This document shows positions 1-11,669 of a stretch of DNA of 64,000 bases, in pieces. Source of the stretch: Linnemannia schmuckeri (taxonomy: Eukaryota > Mortierellomycota > Mortierellomycetes > Mortierellales > Mortierellaceae). Every line of letters begins with the position of its first letter. Within the stretch, counting starts at the first letter, position 1. The notes under the pieces were generated by a model that had not been told where the DNA came from, did not search any database, and saw only the letters and a list, made by a program, of their open reading frames with translations. The translations under genes were made by a program, and so were the position numbers. The DNA lies in NCBI GenBank assembly GCA_029449235.1, contig JANATG010000009.1, positions 744,001 through 808,000 on the forward strand, given 5' to 3'.

Positions 1-76
1 AAAGATCAACATTCCCGCGGACCAGATCATCAAGCAGACTATGTTCTATGCCAGAGATATGGACCGCATTGTTTAA
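1..76 (+). CDS. 3' end of an unidentified protein-coding gene
   Basis: Reading from base 2, an open frame runs 24 codons and ends in TAA at 74-76; the last residues are QTMFYARDMDRIV. The gene begins outside the window. The fragment is too short to assign to a family. It is called coding because the frame is open from the window edge with ordinary residue composition, and because the next gene lies on the other strand and converges on it. The roughly 265 bases after it show no further gene. Confidence 0.45.
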   Translation, partial: KINIPADQIIKQTMFYARDMDRIV

Positions 77-342
77 AGCAAACGAACAAGAGATCATCAT
101 CAAACACCTCGCCTCCCCTTTTTTTTCTTTGCTTTTACCTGTCTCGGTTCTCATTTGACGGAAGAGAGACTGATATGACAACTGCAGAATAAAACTTCCA
201 AATAAAGGCCAAAAAATGACAAACAATGAACAATGGGCAACTGTGCACTTTTTGAACATGGCCTTGTATTTACAACATTGCTTTTACCGGACTGACTGCA
301 GTATAAATAGCGAAGAGCGGCGCATTCTCTAGCGTCCTTTTT

Positions 343-1848
343 TTACGCGTTCTTCTGGACCTTGAGCGAAAAGTCAACAAAGGACACACCCTGAGTCATG
401 GAGCCCAAGCTAATGATGTCAATAGCTACACGAGAGAGAGAAGGAAGAATGAACGGTTTAGCCAAAGTAGTCTTGATGATCTCCATTTTGTCTTGCTAGC
501 TGACACACACGCGCAGCTGCACGTTTCGGCAGAGACCGGAATGTGTTTCTTGTCACACACTTACCATCACAGAAGTAGCCCTCGATATTCTGCTCAGTGA
601 CACCGCCGCTGCACTCGACCAGGACCTGACGTCCCTTGGCAGCCCAGCGCTGTTTGATGTTTCCGGCAGCGATCTTGAGTGCGTCGCCCTCATAGTTGTC
701 CAGCATGACAATATCGGCTCCTGCAGCAATCGCCTCATCGGCCTCCTCCTCCGAGCGACACTCGACCTCAATCTTCAATGCGAACCCGCCCACAGCCTTG
801 GCCTTTTGCACAGCAGCCGTAATAGATCCTACGAAGGGTTTAGAGTAAAGAAAGAATGGTCAGAATATCGAGCACACTACATTTGCGAGTCGCACCTTGT
901 TTTTCGTGTTTTATACCTGTGCTCCAGACGTGGTTATCCTTGAGCATGATCATAGACGAAAGATCCATGCGATGGGTATCGGCACCACCAACTAGCATTC
1001 CGTACTTCTCAACCAAACGGAATCCTAAGAGTTCGCCATTTACAAAATAGCATGAGAAAATGGACAGGATTTAGTATTTAGGGTTGAGTCATTTTTCATT
1101 CTCACCCATTCCGGAAAAGGTTCCAGGCTCACGGATCAAATACAAGAAACAAAAAAAAAAGACACAATAAGGAGGCCTTACCTGGGGTGGTCTTGCGGGT
1201 ACCGGCGATGACGCCCTTGAAGCCGTTCTTCTCTTTGAGGATGCGGAGACGGTGCGCCTGGGAGGCAATTCCACTGCAGCGGGCCATCATGTTGAGGGCA
1301 GTGCGCTCTCCAATCAGGATCTGGCGGACGGGTCCGTAGACGTGAGCGCAGGTCTGAATGGGCTTCAGAACCTCTCCTTCCTTGACGTGCCACTCAACAC
1401 TAATTTTTGTTTTTGTTGGCATTGCTGGGAAGCGTTAGGTCTTCGAGTAAATTCAAAAACAGGAAGGTAAGGTGGGGAGGAGGCCCTTGAGCAGGGTATC
1501 ACTTACCGGCATCCAAGCTGCTCAAAAATCTCGGTAAAGAATGGCACTCCTGCAACAATGCCCTAAAACAAAACGGATCAATTCGTAACAGCCGAATCAA
1601 TGATCGCTCATTTCCACATAGTGACATATCATACATGAACGATGAAGGTCAATCAGCAAGAAACAGAGAGTAAGACATACCTCGCTCTTGCCGTAGAGGA
1701 TGGCAGTGGTCTCTTTTTCTCCCACGACATAGCCACCATAGTCAAAGGAGGGGATATCCTCCTGGAGCCATTCTGTGATCTTTGTCTTCCAGTTGGGAGG
1801 GAGGAGATGGTTCAGCGAGCTGTTCTGGTTGGGTGATGCGGAGGTCAT
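343..1848 (-). CDS. BNA6: Nicotinate-nucleotide pyrophosphorylase (quinolinate phosphoribosyltransferase)
   Basis: Makes nicotinate mononucleotide, CO2 and PPi from quinolinate and PRPP, the step where de novo NAD synthesis from tryptophan joins the NAD pool. The start is ATG at 1848 (MTSASPNQN) and the stop is TAA at 343-345. Six exons join in frame to about 305 residues, the usual family length. Visible family motifs are ERTALNMMARCSGIA, GTRKTTPGFR, GGADTHRMDL followed by MLKDNH, IEVECRSEEEADEA, and a C-terminal DIISLGSMTQGVSFVDFSLK, matching the PRPP/quinolinate barrel. Introns are short with standard donors (for example after LYGKSE and after GYFCD). The next gene in the same direction, syntaxin-8, ends 305 bases upstream. 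Identity is secure; exact intron borders are read by eye. Confidence 0.95.
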
Positions 1849-2153
1849 GTTTGGTTTCTTGTTTGTCTTGTTTATGATGAAGGAAGGGGAGTGATGAATG
1901 AAATGAAAGAAGGCAGGAAGAGAGGGAAGAAGTACTTGTAAGAATGTAAGGTCGAAGGACTGACTGATGAGACCTGACCTGATCTCCCCGCTGGCCGGTC
2001 TTTTGTGACTGGGAAACTGAAGAAGAGGAGAGCTCGAAGATTCATTTTTTGTCAGGTATGTGAGAGTGGCGACAGGAATACTTGCACAACTGCACAGTCG
2101 CGGATGTTCTTTATTTATTTTAGCCTGACTTTTTTTGCTTTGCACGCGTAGCA

Positions 2154-3394
2154 CTATCCCTGATTCTTGAGGAGTACAACAAGAATTACAACAAGGACAA
2201 GGATGGTCATCCATGGTCCTAGTTTTAAGAAGTATTCAAAAGGAGACAGGTTAGCTCAATGTATGCGCGTCAACTATCATCTTTACTTCATCTGTCTACG
2301 AGGGGAACAACGTGTCCAACTTGAATGCAGTAACACATTCACAAAAGAACAGTAGAAACGTACCACATCCTTTCGTGCCCTTGGCAACTTTAGCCAACTG
2401 TCGACTTGCAATCGAGAGACGATTTCCAGAACGGTCCACAAGGTGCTCTGTGTCGTCCAACATGCCAACTTGCGACTCCAATTCATCATTAATCGTCAGT
2501 CCAATCTCCCGCTGTCGCCCCAACGACTCGCTGAGTCGATCCAAGTTCTGGTCCTGATCTATTGGAATGTGAGTAAAATTATGTACCTGCATAATTAGTC
2601 ACCACGCTTTTGTCGATTATATCCATACATGCCTTTACGACGCGAGTGCAAATGATCAAATATGCAAGTTTTACCATCCATGATTCGCTGATGCAGTTGA
2701 AGCATTTGGCTATTGTCCAGATTATCAACTTCGACTTCGTTCTCTGAGAATCGCACAATCTTTGAGCGAGAGTGCTTTGACGAGTTTTGATTCAATCCAA
2801 GTAGCACAGCTCTAGAATTGCCAAGAACAGGATTGATACAAGTTAATCGACTGGTCAGATTTTCCTTTGTTTCCTTCTTTTTTGGTTCGTGGGATAAGTT
2901 CGTTGGGTGAAAAAAAAAGCATGACACCCAAACTCTCTTTGAAAGACAGCCCATCTCCTTACCTTGCATCGGCGTCATTCTTGTCCTGGAGGAGCGCTTC
3001 CAGTTTCTCCAATTGCTGCTGCAACTTGATAAGGGTATCTTCTCGACTTGCGAGTTCTTTTGACGGTCTATTTTCATCCCAGGAACCAAAAAAGGAGCTG
3101 GCTTTTGTTAATGGACATATGGGAGTCTTTCGCATAAAGTACACCCAATTACAGTCGCATTGATATACAAAAAAAAAAGAGGCAGGGGACATACACAGAG
3201 CCGTCTTGTTCCGCTTGTGAGAGTTCTGCCTCGAGTTGCTGAAGCCCTTCTCTGAGGCGGGGCATGTTCTTTTCGATGGTTTTGTCCTGTGAGGCCGAGC
3301 TGAGGCCGTTGGTTCGACAGCGGTTCCTTTCAAAGACTGTGACGAGTGTGCTGTCGGCAATCAAGCCCAGCTTTGAACCCCAGTTGGCTTCCAT
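2154..3394 (-). CDS. STX8: Syntaxin-8-like Qc SNARE
   Basis: A Qc-type SNARE of endosome/vacuole fusion. Exons join to about 240 residues: an N-terminal helical region (EKNMPRLREGLQQLEAELSQ, then SREDTLIKLQQQLEKLEALL), a SNARE heptad segment (LSESLGRQREIGLTINDE, then LESQVGMLDDTEHLVDRSG) and a C-terminal membrane anchor WMTILVLVVILVVLLKNQG ending in TAG at 2154-2156. The zero-layer glutamine appears to be the Q in ELESQVGML. The short luminal end and C-terminal anchor are typical. The chosen start is ATG 3394 (MEANWGSK); an in-frame ATG at 3430 would add 12 residues and cannot be excluded. Small exons separated by 60-150 nt introns make internal borders approximate. It is divergently arranged with the DEAD-box helicase gene. 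Confidence 0.85.
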
Positions 3395-3883
3395 GACGAG
3401 AGAGTCGTGCAAATGTGACGAGAAATGCAATGAAGTTGTGAGGTGGAGACGTGAGTCAAGGGAGAGAGAGAAGAGAGAGACGCTTTATGACACCGAAAGA
3501 GAGAATGAGAAGTTGGCGGTAGTTGTAGGTATAGGTGAAAAGAGAGTGAGTGAATGAACCAAGGGTCGACGAGAACGTGTGAGTGGAAAGTGGAGGGTGG
3601 GAGAGGGAAGTAAAGAAAAAAAAAATGGTCTCGCAGACACTTGAACTGAATTCACTGACCGCCAAGCCAAGAGAGGAGGCGACACCATCGTGACTTACCC
3701 ACTGTGCACACGCCCCAAGGCAAAGGCAGGTCAAAGATCATACTCAGCCACCTGGTATTAGAACCACATACTTTCGTACATCTTTGCTTCTTCCTCGACT
3801 CCACCTCGACAAAACATCCAAAAGCGATCAGGACAAGGATCAGGACCAAAGGAACACAACAACACACCCTGAACAGGAATGCT
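3395..3883. promoter_or_regulatory. Shared 5' region of STX8 and DDX20-like genes
   Basis: These 489 bases separate two divergent start codons, so both promoters must lie here or overlap the 5' UTRs. Visible content is a GA-rich tract around 3455-3485 (CT-rich on the STX8 sense strand), an A-run near 3616-3625, and no clear TATA box. An open frame runs through the last 180 bases into the helicase from a GTG, but the first ATG with helicase-like sequence is at 3884. Confidence 0.45.
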
Positions 3884-6089
3884 ATGGTGCTCGATCGCTT
3901 CCATTCCAGTGATGTCCACATCAACGAGAACCTCGACTTCTCGTCCCTCGTCTCCAACCCTCTCCTGCTCAAGGGTCTGACAGAGTCCGGCTATCAGCGA
4001 CCCTCGCCGATCCAACTCAAGACCATCCCTATGGGCCGATTAGGTCTTGATATGGTTGCTCAGGCCAAATCCGGGACGGGCAAGACTGTCGTTTTTAGCA
4101 TCATTGCCATCGAGTCTGTCCTCTCTCAACTCCCCAAGGACCTTCTTGCCAACATCACCACTAGCAATAGTAGCTCTGGATCCAAAAGTAGCCAGCAGCA
4201 GTATCCTAGAGCAGTGATTATTGCACCGACTCGGGAAATTGCGGTTCAGATCCAGGATGTTATTGTTAACATCCTCCAGGGAGGACTCAACAAAGTCATT
4301 ACTTGTGTCGCTATGATTGGAGGGATGCCTATTCAGAAGGACAAGGAGAATTTGAAGCGGTGCTCGATCATTGTGGGGACACCGGGGCGAGTGCATTCGT
4401 TGGTCGAGACTGGACATTTGGACACGAGTCATGTACGATTGTTTGTGATGGACGAGGCTGATAAGCTCATGGAGGATCTCTACAGGGACGACGTCTTCAA
4501 GATCTGTAAGGGATTGGGATCCAAGAAACAGGTCATGGCGTTTTCGGCAACCTACGATGATGATCTGTTGGCGCATTTGGACAAGCTGGTCAAGAACCCT
4601 GTTTACGTGATGCTCACCAACGGAACTCCCGAGTTGGAAGGTAAATCACGCGGATCAAATTCCTAAAATTTGGAACGAGTCAACATTCTCAACGCGAACA
4701 TTTCTAACTCAAAGCATGTCCATATTATCTTCGCTAGGTGTACTGCAGTTCTACAAGACCGTAAAGCTGAGTCAAGAGCAACAGGCGAGCTCAGTCTTTA
4801 TGCGTCAAACACATCTTATGGAGGCAAAGTTTGCCGAGCTCGAGGGGATCTTTACCCATACACCCTTCTATCAAGCGATCGTATTTTTGAACCATACAAG
4901 ACGAGCTACAGATCTGGTCAAGTTTCTGGCACGGAGAGGCTGGCCAGCCATGCATATCGCCTCGGGTATCTCGCAAATCGAACGTCTAGCCATCATGGAG
5001 AAAGCGCGCAAGTTTGAGCTTCGCGTCCTTGTCTGTAGTGACCTGGTCTGTTATCAAATTTCTGTATTTTTTTATACTGAATGCGCATACAAGAGTAGCA
5101 ACTAATACTGTACATTTACTGTTTTGATGTAGATTGCACGTGGAATCGACATTGATAGGGTCAACTTGGTAGTGAATATGGATCTGCCCAGAGATCCTGA
5201 AACATATCTGCACCGTATTGGAAGAACAGGACGGTATGGAACTACTGGACTTGCAGTCAGCATTGTCGACGATACCGAGCTCAAGACGATCGAGATTCTC
5301 AAGAATGATTTCTCGATATCTTTGCATCAGCTTTTGGATGAGGACAAGACGTATTCCGAGCTTGGTCAATGGAGCAAGAATCGACACCATGAGCGACCGT
5401 TGCAGGTTGCTGCTGATCAGGAGCAGTTCAAGCTTTTGGAGGCGACAAGGAAGGACAAGGAGAGGGAGATTCAAAATGCAGGAGGAAAGGTGGAACTGGA
5501 TGGGGTAGAGTCAGATCGTGCAGTTGTATCTCAACAGGAGATCCCGAAGAAGAAGCGACCCCTAGAGCCAGCTGAGAGTAAGGAACAGATGGCTACAAAG
5601 CGCAAAGAGTTTTCTATGGGCAAAAAGAGTAAGCTTGGCGAGAGGATGCCTTTGCCCTCACTTGCAGACTCGGAGCAATCAACCTCTTTAACTGAACCTC
5701 CGCATGATGAGACCCGCTCTCCAGAAAGTGATCGTCAGGATGCCGAGAACGATGAGGATGCGACTTGTACAGAGAAGGCTGCTAAAGTGATCATTGAGTC
5801 GTATGATCATTATACTGGAAATAATACGTGGTACCCTCCTGCACCAGACACGATCACTTTTCCATACTTCAGTCCCTACTATCCTTACAGCCATTTCAAT
5901 CCTTGCAATCCTTACATTTCTTACGTGCCCCCAGCAAACTATTCTCAGCCACCATCTGCCTATCCCCACCATGTACTATATTCACACTACTATTCCTATC
6001 CTCAAAGCTACTCGTTCTCTACACCTTTCTTACCCCCAGACTTGCCACTGTTTCCTTACGGACCGTCGTTTTCTAGTCTTTTTCGATAA
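3884..6089 (+). CDS. DDX20: DEAD-box RNA helicase, DDX20/Gemin3 type
   Basis: ATP-dependent RNA helicase most like metazoan DDX20 (Gemin3), a component of the SMN complex in snRNP assembly. Three exons (3884-4640, 4738-5045, 5133-6089) give about 673 residues. Helicase motifs in order are RPSPIQLKTIPMGRLGLDM (Q motif), AKSGTGKT (I), PTREIAVQ (Ia), GTPGR (Ib), MDEADKLM (II), FSATY (III), then ARGIDIDRVN (V) and HRIGRTGRYGTTGLAV (VI). The phrase IQLKTIPMGRLGLDM and the position of AKSGTGKT are the strongest resemblance to DDX20 rather than other DEAD-box proteins. A charged linker follows, then about 85 residues very rich in Tyr, Pro and Ser, ending FSSLFR. That tail may bind partners; this is inference. 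Start chosen at ATG 3884 (MVLDRFHS). It converges on the M16 protease, with 77 bases between stops. Confidence 0.9.
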
Positions 6090-6166
6090 AAAATAATGCG
6101 TTGTATTCTCAAGCTTTTATTTCAAACTCAATTAACAATATACTATCTGATATGGACAAGGACTAT

Positions 6167-9100
6167 TTACATCTCGTCAATGTTCTTGGTCTCCAGCTGG
6201 AAACCAATCTTCTTGAAACCCTCAGAGATGTCTTTGACCTTGGTAGTAGCACTAGTGACAACGACGTTGGACGAGTCAGGGCTAAAGACCTTGATCAGAT
6301 ACTTGTCCATGGCATGCTGGAGATCAGCTGGCGTAACAGCCTGAACACGCTCCAAGAACTCCTTGTTATACTCTGCAGAGACCTTCTTCAAAACTTGGTT
6401 GACAAAGGCCTCGGTTGCAGCCGCAGAGATGGTCTCTTCCTTGCGAACAATACGGTACACAATACTGGCCTTGGCACCCTCCAACTCCTGCTTAGTGAAC
6501 TTGGACTTGCCCGAGGCATAGTCCTGAACGATCTGGTTAGCGAGGTTGAAGGCTCGCAGGGCGTCGGGAGAACGGTAGATGGTGAAGGACAGGAAACCCG
6601 ACTCGACATCGACACGGAGGTTGGCGCCATAGACAGCTCCGCTTCCACGGAGCTGCTTCCAGAAGGGTCCCTCAAGCGTGTCGAGGCACTCGGAGAGGAC
6701 CAAGAGGGCTGCATAGTCGGGATCCAAAAAGTCAGTGGGGCCACGGGCGACGTGGGCGGCGAAGGAGCTCTCAATTGAGGGCATGTTAACGACGTAGCCC
6801 TTCTTGCCGGGGGTCTTGCCGGTCTCGCTCCAGACCTGGCTCGAGAAGGGGATGGGTGCCAGGGGGGAGGAATCCCTCTTGCCGCCAAAGTTCTTGACCC
6901 AGGCTGTCTTGGGCTGATCTTGTCTGAGAATGTCACCCTGAACCTGAATGTGGATATTTGCAGGACGGGTCACTAAAATAAGGATTGAATGGATGAAAAG
7001 TTACGCGTTCGTTAGGGAAAATATTAGAATGTTTGGTGATGAAAATTAAAAAAAGCGTTTGGGCAAACTTACAGATTTCGCGAAGCTCGTTCATAGCCTT
7101 GATGACAGTCTCGGGCTCCTTCTCAAGCTGCTTAATAACCTCGGGCAGGAACTTGGATTGCTGCAAAATACTCAACGAAGAAATGTTGGACTTTTCGCCA
7201 TCGTACGAAATAGCATCCATGCACACCCTGGACATCTACAAATAGGAGATGCATAAAACGGTGGTCAGTACAAATACCCCTTAGAAAGAGCAACAGCTGC
7301 TGTTTACGAAAAAACGCCAAACATTACTTACTCTAGATCCATCACGCTTCTGGGAGGGAATATCGTTCAGGAGCTTGGTGGCAATGACTTTGAGACGATC
7401 GGCATCGAAGCGAGTGTCCCAGGTCATCTTCTTGAGCCAGGCAATGCCCTCGGCGTACTTGGCACGCTCAGTCTTAAGAAGGACAAGAGCCAACTGACGG
7501 AACATGGCGCTGACACCGACACCGCAGTCGTGGCTGACGGTATCCTGATCCAGCAGCTTCACAACAGTCTCGAAGGGAGTCTCCTTGCCGGTAGCAGGAT
7601 CGATCAAAGGAAGAGAGTAAAGTGAGTCAAAGTAGATGTCGAGGTATGGACGAAGTCTTGCAGGAAGGTCCGAGGTTGTGAGGAAGAGGCTCAATTCGAT
7701 GAACTCTGATTTGATGTCTATGAATCAAGAGAATGTAAGCTGGGTTAGCATGGTGTTTAACAACGAGAGATATAAATCATACATAACGCAGCCAAACATG
7801 AACAGCAACTTACGGTCAAACTCGATAAAGTAAGGGACCTCGGCGTGGTCGTTGTCCAAGTGCTTCTGAACCACATTGTCACTGTTTTTCGGTAGTAATG
7901 AAAAGAAAGTTAGAACAAGAGCTTCATGGCATGGTTCATTCTCTGAGAAAAAGTTAAGAGTGGCCGCCTTACAACTTGGCATCAGGGTGGCCACGACCGG
8001 TGACGACTTTGATCATCTCAATGCCCTTAACATCAGGGATAGGGAAGCTGTCTAGATAAACAACAAAAAGAGACAAGTATGAGCATGTGTTGTTTTCGCT
8101 CATGGACAAGAAACAAAGACACTTGAAGAAGCCCCGTAGGGTGGTTACCAAAGATCTCGGCAGGGACGGGGATATCGTTCTGAGCCCTGTGCTTCTCCAA
8201 CTCCTTCTCCAACTGCTTAAGCTTGTCTTCGCCAAGAGACTTGCGCTGCTCTTCAATGCGCTTTTCCTCGTCCTCAGCCTGCTTGGCAGCGTGCGCAGCC
8301 GAAGGCTTGCCAATAATAGTGGCCCTCTTGGCATCAATAAAGTACTCGCGGAGGTATGTAACCCAAGTGGCGTTGTCAAAAGTGGCGACAACATCGAGGT
8401 TGTGAATATCGTCAACAAAGTCGGCAAGGTCGCTGTCGTCCTTCTTTCCGTACAGCGAGTGGATCAAGCAGGGCCAGGCCAAAGTCATATGGCTGGTCTC
8501 GAGACGGTCAAGAAGTTTAAGCTTCTCGCGCTTGATCACAGCAGCCATGCGCTCCATGTCGAATCCATCCCTAGCAATCTTTTCAAGGATCGAGATGAAC
8601 TTTGGCTCAACCTCCTCCAATTTCTCAGTAGGGACACTCTCGAATGCCAGGCGAATCTCGGCACGGATGCGCTGCTGGGTGATAAAATCGACAGCTAAGG
8701 TGGGAATACATACGACATTAGGTTCAGTAGGATCGTATATATTTTTTGGTGACCAATTTGAGCCAAAAATCAACTTACAGGTGCAGTAGGGATCCTCAAT
8801 CTCGACCATCTCTTTCTTCAACACGGCGACAGCAGAGTCAGTGAGATAAGTCTCCAAGATATCCAAGGCTTGGAACGACAAAAAGTCCTGTTTTTAGAAT
8901 GACAAGAACGAGGAGATCTTTGGTTAAAGTAGTTCAATAGACAATGGTTAGGAAAGACATGAATCAAGTCAAATAAGAAGCTGACTTACGGTGACTGGGG
9001 GACCAAACCAGTTGATGGCAACTTCACCCATGTCCTCGTCTTCAGAGGGGAAGGTTACGGTCGTGTTGGTGGTCTCTTTCATGAGGGGAGCTTGAGGCGA

Positions 9101-10001
9101 GTCAACCCAAGGACTATAAAGCAACGAAATTTAACTACAGTGAGTGACGAGAGTACAGGGTACCAAAGCCAAAGCCAGTTAGAGACTGATAGTTTGTGCA
9201 CAAGCATACCGCTTCATAGGAGGGAGAGGACCCTTGGAGATGATGCGCTCCTCAACAGGTCCAAGGGCCTTGAGGAGATCGCTGTGCTCGACGCGTCCCG
9301 AGATGATCAAGCACAGGTTGTCGGGTCGGTAGTAGTCGCGGTGGTACTATTAGAACCGAAGAAAATATATCAGCATCTGCAAAGGTAAAAAGGCATATCG
9401 TCGATGCGTCCTTGGATTGATATTATACCTGACGAACTAATGTTTCAACAATCAATGGAGAATAATGGTGTTAGAAAGTCGGGTAATTTATCGAGTAGCT
9501 GTTGACATATTAAAAAAGTTGCTTACTCTTTTCAGCCTTGAGGGAACGAAGGCATGACATCAAACCGCCAGTCTCATAGCGGTATCCAGAGTTCTCGGGG
9601 TACATGATGCGCTGGCGTCTATATGAGTCGTACAGGTAGTAAGGGAATTAATATTGCCGTAATGTCCGAGTAGCATCTCCAGGATCTAGCTGAGGTGCAA
9701 AAATGAAATGGAGTCCTTACTTGAGATCCATGATAGAATCGGCGCTGTTCTCGCGACCCTGCATCTCACAGTAGACGACACCGGCGTTCTCGCCGTCTCC
9801 GTTGATGTTGTGAACCTCAGTGTAGTAGGCAGCCTCGGTCATAGTAGGATACAGGATGTGATCAATGTAGACTAAAAATACAGGGGTTAGTACTAGTAAT
9901 GGTACATGTTTGACAATGGTGCAGACCAGCCGAGGACAGTAGCCAGTTTACTTACTAGGCATGATGTTCAAGAAGCCCTCACTGCCGGCAGTGGCGATGG
10001 C

Positions 10002-10032
<31 letters not shown>

Positions 10033-11179
10033 GAAGGGCACGTTGGGTCGAATCAAGGATTGGAGTTGTTAGGAGCTGGGTATCGTCAACTTCCTCGGGA
10101 GGAAATATACCGCCTTTTTCACCGTCGCCTTGTTAATCAAATAAGTTGTCAGAGGTACGCACTGTAGGCGGTATGATCAACATCAGTCCCTATAGCCATG
10201 AAAAAAATTGAATGGAGAAAATGGAGTTAGCGAAGTAAAGTTTTAGCTCAGAGTTCACAGGCATAAAACGATAGATAGGGTCTAAGAAATACTGATGCTT
10301 ACAGGCATTGGTGCCGTTTGCCAAGGCACGGTTGGCAAGACCATCGAGGACACCCTAAGAGTCGATTGTTGTTAAAGAAGGTAAGCATATATAAAAAAAC
10401 TTCGGAGTTGGGCTTGAAGCTCTGGATTCTGCCTCGTGGTACTTTTTGTCCAGTACTTCATGCTCACATCCAATTGTACATTGAGGCTGAGGGGAAAAAA
10501 GAAGTACAAAGGCAAAGAGACTGACCTTGTAAGGATAGAGCTCACTTCCCAGGAACACAAGACTGCAGCAGGAACAGGGTGATGGGAAGAAAAAAGAAAG
10601 GAAGTGAAGGAAATGGCGAGAATGGGTCGAGAGCAATGATTAATATTGTCGGGGAACAATTTCAGAGTTGCATTGTCTTTTCTTGTCTCGTGTGGTTATT
10701 GATCGTGATAAAAGTGGTTATTTTCGTTGTTCATACTGTTCCAGGGTGTGAGGGCAACCATCGTCATCAAAGGCTAAGAAGAGACAAGTTAACAAACACG
10801 TCGAACAGGCATTAGTTTTCATTAGCGCTTGATATTAATCTTCAAATCACGCTTGACATGGCAACTAAACAATTGAGACTTACACTCTGTGGCCAAGGTA
10901 AAATATCCGTTGACAATGGGGCCTACGGCATTTTGAGTGGTGATAAAAAAAGATATGGAAGTTAGTGCGTGTCAAACGAGAGCCACTCTCCAGCATTCCC
11001 ATGGTGCAGCTCCCATGAATATTTTTTGTGGGTCCTCTTTTGCAGGTAAAGGATGTGTAAGGATACGCACCTTCGTTGTCGACGTGGACGACGCTCAGAC
11101 CGGTCTTTGAGGAGCGGAACTTTGTGATCTTGTTTCCGTTGACGGAAATCTCCTTGGTGATGACAAAGTTGGTTGCCAT
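6167..11179 (-). CDS. M16 family zinc metalloprotease, YOL098C/C05D11.1 type
   Basis: A large pitrilysin-fold peptidase. The start is ATG 11179 (MATNFVITKEISVNG, then FRSSKTGLSVVHVDNEG) and the stop is at 6167-6169 after ETKNIDEM. More than ten short exons give roughly 1,000 residues or more, matching the yeast YOL098C branch, whose substrate is not well defined. The inverted zinc motif HxxEH appears as HTLEH: the exon near 10747-10775 ends CCT CAC ACC CTG GAA CA, and the exon starting near 10552 supplies the final T and continues LVFLGSELYPYK. Further family segments are GVLDGLANRALANGTNAW, TDVDHTAY and ATAGSEGFLNIMP. The C-terminal half has the second M16 repeat (FWKQLRGSGAVYGANLRVD). Function beyond proteolysis is not assigned. 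It diverges from the SET/NAP gene, 490 bases away. Confidence 0.9.
10004..10032. repeat. T29 homopolymer inside an M16 gene intron
   Basis: Twenty-nine consecutive T on the + strand. On the coding (-) strand this is an A-run placed directly before the splice acceptor TAG that precedes the exon encoding AIATAGSEGFLNIMP. The acceptor therefore has adenines where a pyrimidine tract is usual. Confidence 0.9.
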
Positions 11180-11669
11180 TTGGGGTTGGGTAGGAATGAA
11201 AAGTAATGAGTTATGTGAAGAGGGAAAGAATGAAGAGGAAAACGAAAGGAGTGTGTGTGGAGAGGATAAGAAAAGGAAAAAAAAATGAAGCGTGAATGAG
11301 TTGACAAGGGCAGTGCCTTTTTTGGATGTTCGTTATTTCCCATCATTCTTTAGGTGTAGCAACGAGCTCTGACTTAGCTGGCTTGTCAGTGACCGGACCT
11401 TCAGAGTGAGCGGCACGCACGACGCAACCGAGTCTCACGTCGTGGCCATTTCGGGAGGCGAGTCCTTCATCTCTCTCGATCCCAGCCACTGACCGCATCG
11501 CGTAATCTCTCCCGCGCGCCTCCCTAATATAAAAAAAAAAAAAAAGGCGTCACTTGAAAAAAAACTTTCTTTGGGGCAGCATACTAAAGGCGGTAATGCG
11601 ACTCTTTCATTTGTTTCCTTTCTTCGCACTCCTTTAACCCCTTCACCACTACACACACTCACACACGCA
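11180..11669. promoter_or_regulatory. Divergent 5' region of M16 protease and SET/NAP genes
   Basis: 490 bases between two opposite start codons. It contains a GA-rich stretch near 11215-11285 (CT-rich leader on the protease sense strand), an AT-rich run with A16 near 11530-11545 preceded by taatat, and a CT/CA-rich leader (about 11600-11668) just before the SET/NAP ATG. No confident TATA box or operator was identified. Confidence 0.4.

Noticed and set aside
3704..3883. N-terminal extension of the DDX20-like helicase from a GTG at 3704
   Set aside because: It needs a non-ATG start and its sequence (HTPQGKGRSKIILSHL) has no family resemblance; ATG 3884 gives the expected N-terminus.
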